From Tenacibaculum maritimum NCIMB 2154 (lineage in GTDB: Bacteria > Bacteroidota > Bacteroidia > Flavobacteriales > Flavobacteriaceae), in NCBI RefSeq assembly GCF_900119795.1, contig NZ_LT634361.1:682001-746000 (forward strand): a stretch of 64,000 nt of DNA, read 5' to 3'. Shown here piece after piece: positions 27,037-35,669 of this stretch. The translations under genes and the position numbers were made by a program. The notes under the pieces are model-generated. The model ran no database searches. It worked only from the letters and a program-made list of their open reading frames with translations, and had not been told where the DNA came from. Position 1 is the stretch's first letter, and the number at the start of each line of letters is the position of its first letter.

Positions 27037-27279
27037 TTGTTACTTTTAGTTGTCTTAAAAGCCTATGGAGGCACGTTTTATTCTTATGGGCATAAAGGAA
27101 GTGTAAATACGATAACTCAATCGGAGAATTCAAAAGCTATAGAGTATCCTAAAAAAGGAGAAATTGATACTATGCCTTATTATACTAATTGGTTAAGCTA
27201 CAATCAAAGAAATAGAATGGTTGCAGCTATGAAAGATGTATTAAGTTTAATTTGGTTAACAAAAATAGAGTTAAAATGA
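27037..27279 (+). pseudogene. Truncated toxin tip (TTG start, no HExxH)
   Basis: 80 codons starting LLLVVLKAYGG, then SYGHK, IDTMPYY and the NWLSYNQRNRM variable part. It begins immediately after the immunity stop and lacks the zinc motif. It matches tip 2 (23732) almost exactly over its length. Confidence 0.7.
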
Positions 27280-27629
27280 GAATTATATTTTTATTAGTTT
27301 CGATACTTATTATAAGTTCGTGTAGAACAAAACCGAAGTTTTACAGAGGCTATGTGTTTTACGATAAAAAACCTCTATTGAACGTAATTGTAAGAAAAGA
27401 TAATCTTAATGAATCTACGCAAACTGATTCTACTGGTTTTTTTAAACTACCTAAAGAGCCAAACTCTATACATTCATTAATTTTCGAAAAAACAGGATTT
27501 ATAACTGACACTATTCCTTCAGTATGGACTCAGCACGGTGAAAAAGTTAATTATACTTTTTTAAACAAAACTATCGATACAATATTTTTAAGAAAAATAA
27601 CGCTGCCTAACAAAGATGGCTATAAGTAA
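27276..27629 (+). CDS. Immunity lipoprotein 5, near-identical copy of 24250-24603
   Basis: 117 residues, nearly identical to the immunity gene 3,026 bp upstream; the last residues are KDGYK instead of KDSYK. The identity extends into both neighbours (see the duplication finding). It starts in an ATGA overlap. Confidence 0.75.
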   Translation: MRIIFLLVSILIISSCRTKPKFYRGYVFYDKKPLLNVIVRKDNLNESTQTDSTGFFKLPKEPNSIHSLIFEKTGFITDTIPSVWTQHGEKVNYTFLNKTIDTIFLRKITLPNKDGYK

Positions 27630-27872
27630 TTGCTACTTTTAGCTGCCTTAAAAGCCTATGGAGGCACATTTTATTCTTATGGTCATAAAGGAAGTGTGAA
27701 TACAATAACTCAATCGGAGAACTCAAAAGCTATAGAGTATCCTAAAACAGGAGAAATAGATATTATGCCTTACTATGCAAATGTTATACCTTACTACAAA
27801 TACGATAATTTTTCTGCTGCTAATAATGATGTAGTTAGTCTAATATGGTTGACAAAAATAGAGTTAAAATGA
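27630..27872 (+). pseudogene. Truncated toxin tip (TTG start, no HExxH)
   Basis: 80 codons from LLLAALKAYGG, with SYGHK and IMPYYANVIPYYKYDN. It is the counterpart of 24605-24846, but the stretch around SENSKAIEYPKTG differs from NKKSNAPKLPLEG there, so the two copies are mosaics. Confidence 0.7.
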
Positions 27873-28306
27873 GAAAAATATCTATATACACATTGTTTAT
27901 TACTATGATATCTTGTTCTAATAAAATCAAATTTTATCATGGATACATATATGATACAGAAAATAAACCATTAAAAAATATAAAAGTAGAAGAAAATGAT
28001 AATTTAAAAATGTTTTCTTATACAAATGAAAAAGGGTATTTCAAAATTACTGAAAAAAATACTTTTGGGGGAAATTTAATAGTTTCAAAAAAAAACATCA
28101 TTCTTGATACAATATATGCAGTGTACTCAAGTCATGGGGAAAAATTAAATTACCGTTTTACTAATGGTAGAAATGATACTTTGTTTTTGAGCAAAGAGAA
28201 AATAACGCTGCCTAACAAAGATTGTAAGCTTCCAGTAGCTTGCTTTACTCTTATAAATGTATTGTTTTTTTCAATATATAACGGATTCCCAATTCCTTTT
28301 TCATAA
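27869..28306 (+). CDS. Immunity lipoprotein 6, C-terminus disrupted at array junction
   Basis: 153 residues (lipobox TMISC). The normal LPNKD tail is followed by about 25 foreign residues because the sequence crosses into the antisense of the minus-array immunity gene. The junction lies between about 28,222 and 28,235. The body remains intact, so the protein may still work. Confidence 0.7.
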   Translation: MRKISIYTLFITMISCSNKIKFYHGYIYDTENKPLKNIKVEENDNLKMFSYTNEKGYFKITEKNTFGGNLIVSKKNIILDTIYAVYSSHGEKLNYRFTNGRNDTLFLSKEKITLPNKDCKLPVACFTLINVLFFSIYNGFPIPFS

Positions 28307-28536
28307 GGTAAATATTTGTATTGAATGCTCGCAAATGTTTTAGAACTATAAGAATTGTTTGTTAACTGAACTTTTAAAGGGAGTTCAATTAAAGCTATTT
28401 TTTTATATTTTTTATTTAGAAGAATTACCACTTTTTGTTGTGACTCCAATAGCGTGGCTTCTAGATTACCTTTGCTTGATTTACAACCAATAAGGCAGAT
28501 GGTTATTGATAGTGTGATTATTTTAAATCTATTCAT
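28150..28536 (-). pseudogene. Truncated minus-array immunity gene at the junction
   Basis: Its first ~100 residues (MNRFKIITLSITICLIGCKS to KQAT) match the intact gene at 31171-31737 almost exactly. After KQAT it continues into unrelated sequence (GSLQSLL...), which is the antisense of the plus-array immunity gene. The last third of the family is missing. ATG at 28536 chosen over an upstream TTG. Confidence 0.75.
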
Positions 28537-28559
28537 TGACAACTATAGAATCTGTTATA

Positions 28560-29123
28560 TTACCATGTTACAGGTATGCTAATAGGTTTTCCTAATTTTT
28601 TACCCTCTAAAAATTGTATAGAAATACGATCGTCTTTGGTAAGTTGTTGAAATAACTTAGGGTGTTTTTGTCGAAATTCAGTTACCGTACCAATATGTAA
28701 AGTATCTTTATTTGTGGTAAGCATTTTTTTTAGATAAGGTTTTAGTTTTGTTTGAATGGATGTAGAAGTGTCAATAAAGTGCCTTGTTAAGCTTTCAAAA
28801 ACGATAGCTTCATTAAGATTTATATTCTTTTTTAAGTTATTTGATATTCTAGTATTATTTTTAAAAAGCATAAGTCCCAGTGATTCTTCGGGATTATTGG
28901 AGTACTTGTATTTTATTTTTTTAAAAGAAATCTTATGATAAGTATTGTTTCTTATTTTTATTTTGAATGGGATTTTAAAGTATGTTAGCTTTTGCTCTTT
29001 TAAATTATTTCTTATAATGATTTGTTTGCTTGATTTTTCTAGTGTTATGTTAATGCTGTTATGATGGGCTGTTTGACAGCAATAAAGAAAAAGGAATACT
29101 ATTATATACAGGTAATTTTTCAT
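28560..29123 (-). CDS. Immunity lipoprotein (minus array), GKPISIPVTW tail type
   Basis: 187 residues with a lipobox (FLYCC). Its last ~60 residues (from LTTNKDTLHIG) match 29339 and 31761 nearly exactly, while the first ~125 are different, so it is a mosaic of variable head and constant tail. It starts 3 bp after the tip stop at 29127. Family unknown. Confidence 0.72.
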   Translation of the reverse strand: MKNYLYIIVFLFLYCCQTAHHNSINITLEKSSKQIIIRNNLKEQKLTYFKIPFKIKIRNNTYHKISFKKIKYKYSNNPEESLGLMLFKNNTRISNNLKKNINLNEAIVFESLTRHFIDTSTSIQTKLKPYLKKMLTTNKDTLHIGTVTEFRQKHPKLFQQLTKDDRISIQFLEGKKLGKPISIPVTW

Positions 29124-29126
29124 CTT

Positions 29127-29321
29127 TTAATTATTTATGAATATAGTTTCAATGATGTAGTTGTCGTTTAGTTTATGCTTTTTCTTTATTTCTTTGAAGA
29201 GAAAATAAGATTTTTTTGAATGTATATGTTTTTCCTGATAGTCTTCCAACTCCTCAAAAGCTTTACACTTCCCAGCAAGCAACCTCGCAAGAGTTTGGTT
29301 AGAAGTATATTTAGTTGACAA
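29127..29321 (-). pseudogene. Orphan toxin tip fragment (TTG start)
   Basis: 64 codons from NQTLARLLAGKCKAFEEL, without the upstream TAKTNGLEAV anchor, ending YIIETIFINN. The middle (DYQEKHIHSKKSYF...) is a variable segment. No delivery domain; probably a silent cassette. Confidence 0.65.
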
Positions 29322-29338
29322 CTATAGAATCTGTTATA

Positions 29339-29929
29339 TTACCATGTTACAGGTATGCTAATAGGTTTTCCTAATTTTTTACCCTCTAAAAATTGTATAG
29401 AAATACGATCGCCTTTGGTAAGTTGTTGAAATAACTTAGGGTGTTTTTGTCGAAATTCAGTTACCGTACCAATATGTAAGGTGTCTTTATTTGTGGTGAG
29501 CATTTTTTTTAGATAAGGTTTGAATTGTTGTTGGGTTGATTTAGATGGGTTTAGGAAATGCCTTGTATAATAGATAAATTCTAAACTTTCTCTACCTGCT
29601 ATGTTTTTTCTCTTGTTATTTGAGATGGGGATTAATGTTTCGTCGTTTATTCGAAATAATTGGATATTTCTATCTGCCCATTTTGATAAAGAGTCTTGAT
29701 AAAGGTAGTTTATCATGATAAATGACTTTGCAAACAAAGCTTTATTGGTAATCTTTAATCTATTTGGGAGTTTTATTTCATATATGGTGCTATCTTCTAA
29801 GGAAGCCCTAATGATAATGGGTTTTTTAGCAGTTTTTTGATGTAAGATGATATTCCTTTTAGTAGAATTGCAGCTTATTATAAGAAGGATAAAGGTAAAA
29901 AATTTCAGTGCCTTATATGAGTTATTCAT
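29339..29929 (-). CDS. Immunity lipoprotein (minus array), GKPISIPVTW tail type
   Basis: 196 residues (lipobox LIISC). Variable head of ~135 residues and the same constant tail as 28560 and 31761. Its ATG lies within the stop region of the tip at 29922. Confidence 0.72.
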   Translation of the reverse strand: MNNSYKALKFFTFILLIISCNSTKRNIILHQKTAKKPIIIRASLEDSTIYEIKLPNRLKITNKALFAKSFIMINYLYQDSLSKWADRNIQLFRINDETLIPISNNKRKNIAGRESLEFIYYTRHFLNPSKSTQQQFKPYLKKMLTTNKDTLHIGTVTEFRQKHPKLFQQLTKGDRISIQFLEGKKLGKPISIPVTW

Positions 29930-30155
29930 TAGTAAATATGGTTTCGATTATATATATAAATTGATCTCTGTTTTCATTTCTTACTTTTTTATAAAGTACT
30001 CTTATAATAGGCTTTTTAGGATTGAAATTATAGTTAGCGAGTTCTTCAAAAGTTTTACACTTCCCAGCAAGCAACTTCGCAAGAGTTTTGTTAGAAATAG
30101 CCATTAAATTATAATCCGTATCATAGGTTTGTAAAAAAGCGCTAACAGCCTCCAA
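29922..30155 (-). CDS. Orphan toxin tip (minus array)
   Basis: 77 codons from a TTG: LEAVSAFLQTYDTDYNLMAI, then NKTLAKLLAGKCKTFEEL, a variable segment, and the constant YIIETIFTNE end. The anchor TAKTNG continues upstream into the remnant at 30172. Likely a silent cassette. Confidence 0.65.
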   Translation of the reverse strand: MEAVSAFLQTYDTDYNLMAISNKTLAKLLAGKCKTFEELANYNFNPKKPIIRVLYKKVRNENRDQFIYIIETIFTNE

Positions 30156-30171
30156 ACCATTTGTTTTAGCA

Positions 30172-30291
30172 ATTGCTAATGAGGAAGTGTTAATAAAGTG
30201 TTTTTTTAAGTTTTCAAAATTATAGTAGTATTAAGAGGGGTATTTTATAAAGCATGAAAATTGTTATTATATTGAGGGGAATGGATAAAAA
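30172..30291 (-). pseudogene. Remnant of an immunity gene joined to a toxin-tip anchor
   Basis: In the minus frame the segment reads ...LNTTIIFENLKKHFINTSSLAI and then AKTNG, matching the middle of the 28560 immunity protein (FESLTRHFIDTS). The reading frame upstream is broken by a stop. A recombination scar. Confidence 0.55.
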
Positions 30292-30858
30292 TTACTGTTT
30301 TACGGGGAGTTTAATCCGTTTAAAATTATTGCTATTTATTAGCCTAACGACAATACTATCCTCTTTGACTAGGTTCTTGTAAAATTCAGTTTTTTCAAAA
30401 GTTGATTTATTGATGTTAAAAATGCTTTTGGATTTTCTTTTTGTTTTTAAAAATGGAATAAAGTGGTTTTGGATATTTTGTAAACTGTCGATTAGGTGCT
30501 CTGAATAAATTAGGTATTCCTTTTTTGTAAAAGGAGGCAGCTTTTTTATGCTTGCTAAAGAGATTTTGTTATGTTCATTATTGTTGGTAATCTCAAATAA
30601 ATCATTTAATAGTCCGCTGTTCTTAATTGAATATTGGTATATGAACGAAGTAATTTTTTGAGTTTTCGAAGAGGTATTTGTAACCTCTAACTTAAAAGGT
30701 ATTTGAACTCTAAAAACTTTTTTATGCTTAGTGTCGTAGTTTAATATTATAGGCTTATGATTATTAATGATATTTATATCAATAGAAAGTTCATTTTGTG
30801 CATTTGAACATTTTAAAAAAAGTAGTGTAGCGAAAATTAAGTATATTTTTTTGCTCAT
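30292..30858 (-). CDS. Immunity lipoprotein (minus array), divergent type
   Basis: 188 residues (signal ending FLKCSN). It shares the general pattern of the family (a beta-rich head with IPFKLEVTN) but not the constant tails of the other copies; it ends RIKLPVKQ. It follows the pseudogenised tip at 30871. Confidence 0.7.
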   Translation of the reverse strand: MSKKIYLIFATLLFLKCSNAQNELSIDINIINNHKPIILNYDTKHKKVFRVQIPFKLEVTNTSSKTQKITSFIYQYSIKNSGLLNDLFEITNNNEHNKISLASIKKLPPFTKKEYLIYSEHLIDSLQNIQNHFIPFLKTKRKSKSIFNINKSTFEKTEFYKNLVKEDSIVVRLINSNNFKRIKLPVKQ

Positions 30859-30870
30859 ATTTTAAGTTTA

Positions 30871-31141
30871 GTTATTTATGAATATAGATTCTATGACGTA
30901 CTTTTCACCTGTAATATTGTCTTTTATTATTTTAATAAGAAGTTCTTTGTTGTTTTTATGGTATATTTTTATTTAAGTCTTTTAATTTTTCCAAGGAACT
31001 TAGCTTACCAGCTAGGAGTTTAGCGAGGGTTTTATTAAGAAACAGCCATTAAATTATAATCCGTATCTCCGTATCATAGGTTTGTAAAAAAGCCCTAACA
31101 GCTTCTAAACCATTTGTTTTAGCGGTTGCTAATTTAATTTA
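30871..31141 (-). pseudogene. Frameshifted toxin tip
   Basis: The anchor LATAKTNGLEAVRAFLQTYD is visible at the high end (near 31141), then a duplicated GATACG-type stretch shifts the frame. NKTLAKLLAGKL, then KYVIESIFINN near 30877, recur in other frames. Several stops. A dead tip. Confidence 0.75.
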
Positions 31142-31170
31142 TTTGGTTAATAACTATGTTAAGTGTGAAG

Positions 31171-31737
31171 CTACCATTTTACAGGGATGCTAATATCATT
31201 TTTACTTTTCCATATATTTATATAAATACGGTCTTGTTTTGTTAAAGAAAGTAATAGTTTCCTGTGTTTTTGTTTGAATTGATTGATCGTACCAATGGTT
31301 AAAGTATCTGTTTTTTTAGCCATCATCATGTCTATATAGGGTTTGAATTGTTGTTGTATGTATTTACTAGTATCCATACGATGTCTTGTATAAATAATAT
31401 ATTCCTTTTTTTCTAATGGAGCTAGGTACTTTTTGGTAGCTTGCTTTATCCTTATAAGTGTATTGTTTTTTTCAATATATAACGGATTCCCAATTCCTTT
31501 TTCATAAGGTAAATATTTGTATTGAATGCTTGCAAATGTTTTAGAGCTATAAGAATTGTTTGTTAACTGAACTTTTAAAGGGAGTTCAATTAAAGCTATT
31601 TTTTTATATTTTTTATTTAGAAGAATTACCACTTTTTGTTGTGACTCCAATAGTGTGGCTTCTAGATTGCCTTTGCTTGATTTACAACCAATAAGGCAGA
31701 TGGTTATTGATAGTGTGATTATTTTAAATCTATTCAT
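31171..31737 (-). CDS. Immunity lipoprotein (minus array), NDISIPVKW tail type
   Basis: 188 residues from ATG 31737 (lipobox CLIGC). From KVQLTNNSYSSKTF to the end it matches 32631-33197 almost exactly; the head differs. It lies directly after 31761 with no tip between, so a tip was lost or two immunity genes were joined. Confidence 0.73.
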   Translation of the reverse strand: MNRFKIITLSITICLIGCKSSKGNLEATLLESQQKVVILLNKKYKKIALIELPLKVQLTNNSYSSKTFASIQYKYLPYEKGIGNPLYIEKNNTLIRIKQATKKYLAPLEKKEYIIYTRHRMDTSKYIQQQFKPYIDMMMAKKTDTLTIGTINQFKQKHRKLLLSLTKQDRIYINIWKSKNDISIPVKW

Positions 31738-31760
31738 TGACAACTATAGAATCTGTTATA

Positions 31761-32336
31761 TTACCATGTTACAGGTATGCTAATAGGTTTTCCTAATTTT
31801 TTACCCTCTAAAAATTGTATAGAAATACGATCGTTTTTGGTAAGCTGTTGAAATAACTTAGGGTGTTTTTGTCGAAATTCAGTTACCGTACCAATATGTA
31901 AAGTATCTTTATTTGTGGTGAGCATTTTATTAGTGTAAGTTTGAAGCTTTTTTGAAGAAGAAGTCTTTTTGGAAATATAGTGAAGGGTGTAAAGAACATA
32001 ATTATTATTTGTTTTAGGAAAGAGCGTCTTTTTCTTATTATTGGAAATTTTTTCCAAAACTTTATTTTGCTCTTTATATAATTTAATGAAGTTACCTATT
32101 GGAGTAGTAATTGAATTATATTGATAGTTTATTTTGATGAATGATTGTTCGCTTGAGGAAGTGTTTTTGAGATTAACTTTTATCGGAAAACACAATCTAA
32201 TAATTCTTTGTGTGTCATTGCTAAGTAAGGCATATACAGGTAATATTGTTTCTTTTTGAGTTATTATTATAGTTCTTTTTACCGTTTTGCAAGTAATAAA
32301 AAGAAATAAAAGAAGTATTGTAAAATAGTTATTCAT
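31761..32336 (-). CDS. Immunity lipoprotein (minus array), GKPISIPVTW tail type
   Basis: 191 residues (lipobox FITC). Variable head and the constant tail shared with 28560 and 29339. Its start overlaps the stop of the 32329-32568 tip. Confidence 0.72.
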   Translation of the reverse strand: MNNYFTILLLFLFITCKTVKRTIIITQKETILPVYALLSNDTQRIIRLCFPIKVNLKNTSSSEQSFIKINYQYNSITTPIGNFIKLYKEQNKVLEKISNNKKKTLFPKTNNNYVLYTLHYISKKTSSSKKLQTYTNKMLTTNKDTLHIGTVTEFRQKHPKLFQQLTKNDRISIQFLEGKKLGKPISIPVTW

Positions 32337-32568
32337 TGATAAATATGGTTTCTATTATATAAATATATTCGCTTCGGTTTTGATTCAAAATTTCTAGATA
32401 TAATATTAGTGAAGACGTTTCAGATAGATCTTTTTGAATATTAAATTTATTTAACTCCTCAAAAGTTTTAAACTTCCCAGCAAGTAACTTCGCAAGAGTT
32501 TGGTTAGAAATAGTCATTAAATTATAATCCGTATCATAGGTCTGTAAAAAAGTTCTAACAGCCTCCAA
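32329..32568 (-). CDS. Orphan toxin tip (minus array)
   Basis: 79 codons from TTG: LEAVRTFLQTYDTDYNLMTI, NQTLAKLLAGKFKTFEEL, a variable segment (NKFNIQKDLSETSS...), YIIETIFINE. The anchor starts upstream at LATAKTNG (32569-32590), preceded by an in-frame stop. No ATG. Silent cassette candidate. Confidence 0.65.
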   Translation of the reverse strand: MEAVRTFLQTYDTDYNLMTISNQTLAKLLAGKFKTFEELNKFNIQKDLSETSSLILYLEILNQNRSEYIYIIETIFINE

Positions 32569-32630
32569 ACCATTTGTTTTAGCGGTTGCTAATTTAATTT
32601 ATTTGGTTAATAACTATGTTAAGTGTGAGG

Positions 32631-33197
32631 CTACCATTTTACAGGGATGCTAATATCATTTTTACTTTTCCATATATTTATATAAATACGGTCTTGTTTT
32701 GTTAAAGAAAGTAATAGTTTCCTGTGTTTTTGTTTGAATTGATTGATCGTACCAATGGTTAAAGTATCTGTTTTTTTAGCCATCATCATGTCTATATAGG
32801 GTTTGAATTGCTGTTGTATGTATTTACTAGTATCCATACGATGTCTTGTATAAATAATATATTCCTTTTTTTCTAATGGAGCTAGGTACTTTTTGGTAGC
32901 TTGCTTTATTCTTATAAGTGTATTGTTTTTTTCAATATATAACGGATTCCCAATTCCTTTTTCATAAGGTAAATATTTGTATTGAATGCTTGCAAATGTT
33001 TTAGAGCTATAAGAATTGTTTGTTAACTGAACTTTTAAAGGGAATTTAATCCGAACAACTTCATTATATTCTTTGTTCATATATAAAATAATAGGATAGG
33101 TTGTTGTTAGTTGGGTAAGCTCGATTGTATGTTTATTTGAATTACATCCAGATAAACATAAGATGGTGAATAATGTAAATAGGCTTATTTTATTCAT
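32631..33197 (-). CDS. Immunity lipoprotein next to the TssD effector (minus array)
   Basis: 188 residues from ATG 33197 (lipobox CLSGC). It is the cognate immunity candidate for the 33190 effector, which it overlaps by 8 bp. Tail identical to the 31171 copy (ending NDISIPVKW). Confidence 0.76.
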   Translation of the reverse strand: MNKISLFTLFTILCLSGCNSNKHTIELTQLTTTYPIILYMNKEYNEVVRIKFPLKVQLTNNSYSSKTFASIQYKYLPYEKGIGNPLYIEKNNTLIRIKQATKKYLAPLEKKEYIIYTRHRMDTSKYIQQQFKPYIDMMMAKKTDTLTIGTINQFKQKHRKLLLSLTKQDRIYINIWKSKNDISIPVKW

Positions 33198-35016
33198 TGA
33201 TAAATATGGTTTCAATTATATATAATTCTTCTCTTACGTTGTTTTCTATATTTCTATAAAGAACTTGATTGTTAGAGCTATTTCTATTTTTTAAGATGTC
33301 TTCAAAATCTAAAAGTTCTTCAAAAGTTTTAAACCTCCCAGCAAGTAACTTCGCAAGAGTTTGGTTAGAAATAGCCATTAAATTATAATCCGTATCATAG
33401 GTTTGTAAAAAAGTTCTAACAGCCTCCAAACCATTTGTTTTAGCGGTTGCTAATTTCTCTTCCAAAATGGTATCTACCATAGCCTCTAATTCAGTATGTT
33501 GTTTTAAAGCCAAGTGATTTAAAAATTCTACCCACAAACCAACGCTTATAAGAGCACTTTCAGCCAATAAACCTTTCAATAAAAAATCAGGAAAATTAAG
33601 AGGGCTAGCTGTTATTTCTTCTAAACTCATCATTGAAAAATTAACCAAACCAAATAAATGGCCTAATGTTTCCTCGGCAGCATCTACACTCATTATAGGA
33701 TTGATACGCAATGCATTTAAGATTTCTACTTGTTTTCCGTTAGTAGCAAAATATTGCGCTTGATTAATATATTTGGTAGAATTTTTACTACTTGTAAAAT
33801 TTTTACCTCTTTTAACAATGGTTTCTGTTCCAAATATACGTTCTTTTTTTTCGTATAAGGTTCTTCTTTTAGTATGAATTTTTCCCGTATTATCTACTAA
33901 AAAACCTTTTTCTAATTTGATTAAAGCAACGTTTGTTACTGCTGTATGTATTTTAGAATTAACTGCTTTGGTAAGTTTAGAAGCCCCACTTTTTAAAGAA
34001 CTTTTCACCTTACTAGTAATTTTGTCTTTTACTTTTTCTTGAATTTCCTCAGTTAATACCGTTATCAAAATAGGACTTCCATCAGGAGCAATTAATTCTG
34101 GTAAATTATGCCCTGCAATAGGAGGTTTAAAATAAAGCGTTCTGTCAGAAAACTCTACCTCTAAATAAGTACTTTTATTTATAGGCAAATGCTTGGTTTG
34201 TTGTTTGTAAGAAACTCGCCAATACAACTCAATATCATAAGCAGTGTCTTTTTTTAAGTTTTCTTCCCAAGTTTCTTGTAACTGTAAAGAAATAACAGCT
34301 TTGTTATTTTGTACCTGCAGTTTTCTATCTACTTCCTTTTGATTGAATTTACTGTCGTCAGGATCAAAATAATCAAAAATAAACACATCTAAATCGTAAA
34401 GCTTACAATGCAGTTGCTCGCCATTGTCAATATCTTGGGTTTCAATATGAAAATATACGGTATCTCCCAGTTTGGCTTTTTTGATAAGTTGTTTGCTGTC
34501 TTTGTTTTTAGACCAATACCCATTTAAAATACGCGGATTACGTACTTTTTTAGGTTGAGGAGCCTCGTAGCTATGAGGCGTAAAGTTTTCTCTCCATGGT
34601 TTTATAAGAGGGTAAGCCCCCTTATAATGCTGTATAGCAGCAGAAAACACTACATAAGCCTCCATACCATATATATAGCTAAAATACTCTTTATAAAGTA
34701 TGCAAGTACAATCATTAAGCTTGTATTCAAACAATACCTCTTCATGAGAATCATCTTTATAAAAAACAATATTCACATTTTTTAAAGTGTAGAGGTTTCT
34801 AGGATAAGGAATTTCTGGATGTTTCATTCTATCCGCAGCCATCCACTTTAAAAAGAAATCTTCATCACCTCTAGGGGTAAAGCAAACACTAACAAATCCA
34901 CCTAAAGTTTCAGTAGCAGGCCTTCCTGTAGCACGAACCATACGTTCGTAATCTAAATCCGTATAATGCAGGTCTCTTTCTTCTTTTCCAATAAATAATT
35001 TAGCAGCAATACGCAT
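33190..35016 (-). CDS. tssD: TssD (Hcp)-fused T6SS effector, head of minus array
   Basis: 608 residues. The first ~145 form a TssD domain (RATGRPATETLGG). An Ig-like or beta-rich linker follows at about 160-320. The remainder is an unrecognised helical region with TKAVNSKIHTAVTNVALIKL and, near 540, LATAKTNGLEAVRTFLQTYD. The last ~40 residues vary among tips, ending YIIETIFINE. No HExxH or other catalytic motif was seen, so the toxic activity is unknown. It is the delivery-competent form of the toxin whose tips follow. Confidence 0.8.
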   Translation of the reverse strand: MRIAAKLFIGKEERDLHYTDLDYERMVRATGRPATETLGGFVSVCFTPRGDEDFFLKWMAADRMKHPEIPYPRNLYTLKNVNIVFYKDDSHEEVLFEYKLNDCTCILYKEYFSYIYGMEAYVVFSAAIQHYKGAYPLIKPWRENFTPHSYEAPQPKKVRNPRILNGYWSKNKDSKQLIKKAKLGDTVYFHIETQDIDNGEQLHCKLYDLDVFIFDYFDPDDSKFNQKEVDRKLQVQNNKAVISLQLQETWEENLKKDTAYDIELYWRVSYKQQTKHLPINKSTYLEVEFSDRTLYFKPPIAGHNLPELIAPDGSPILITVLTEEIQEKVKDKITSKVKSSLKSGASKLTKAVNSKIHTAVTNVALIKLEKGFLVDNTGKIHTKRRTLYEKKERIFGTETIVKRGKNFTSSKNSTKYINQAQYFATNGKQVEILNALRINPIMSVDAAEETLGHLFGLVNFSMMSLEEITASPLNFPDFLLKGLLAESALISVGLWVEFLNHLALKQHTELEAMVDTILEEKLATAKTNGLEAVRTFLQTYDTDYNLMAISNQTLAKLLAGRFKTFEELLDFEDILKNRNSSNNQVLYRNIENNVREELYIIETIFINE

Positions 35017-35124
35017 TTTTTTAATTTTATACCCAATACCATTTAAAAAGCTTTTAAAAGAGAAATATGTTTTAAGAACACTTTAATAAGTAAAGAGAAT
35101 TGATAACAGTTTTTTTATACAGTT

Positions 35125-35155
35125 CAAATATATCTAAAAACAATTGTAAAAACAA
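35125..35155 (-). promoter_or_regulatory. Promoter of the minus-array effector
   Basis: On the minus strand TATATTTG (35132-35125) with TTG (35155-35153) about 20 bp upstream, matching the Bacteroidota TTG-N19-TAnnTTTG form. The 5' leader would be about 100 nt. Confidence 0.5.
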
Positions 35156-35650
35156 AATTCTAAAAACAAGTGTTTTTAGGTGTAAACAGTTGTTTTGTAG
35201 GTGTTTGTGTTGTCTCTGGTATAAATACGGATGCAAAATAGCGTGTTTATACGTAAATAGTAATATTTTTTGTAGAATATTGTTTCTGTTTTTAAAAAAA
35301 AGAGTACCTTAGCCAAGTGCGTAAAATAAGATGCTTTTTTAAAGTAGGTATCAATATTTCTAGAGAAAAATTGGTGTAAAATTGATGCAGATTTATAACT
35401 TATTGGTCGTTTGAGTTCGGTTGGTAGTTATAAGTATTAAGAAAAGCGAAGCAATTCTAGTGATGGCAAGGAATAGAAGGTGTAAAATTAGGATTGTTTT
35501 CTACGTAATTCTACGAGAATTTAGCTAAGTGTTTTTACGATTTAATAAAAAAAAGAGCATGAAAATCAGGAGGTTACTTTTTTACGCCCTTTTTATTTTT
35601 AGAAATGCGAAATAAAAAGGTTTTTTTTTTAGTAATTTTGAACCAAATGT
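35156..35650. other. AT-rich intergenic stretch, nothing recognised
   Basis: Upstream of the minus-array effector, no convincing gene or repeat. Two related fragments of a small gene follow at 35670 and 37254. Confidence 0.35.
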
Positions 35651-35669
35651 GAAGAGAATATTGTTTTCA

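Noticed and set aside
23620..28222. Integron gene-cassette array
   Set aside because: Only the left half-site-like sequence is seen. No GTTRRRY partner and no integrase were found in the window.
21617..35016. Prophage tail region
   Set aside because: TssD (Hcp) is phage-tube-like, but there are no capsid, terminase or tail-fibre genes; the lipoprotein immunity pairs fit T6SS.
33190..35016. Zinc protease motif in the TssD-fused effector
   Set aside because: A GHLFGL stretch resembles part of a metalloprotease helix, but there is no HExxH, so no protease call was made.
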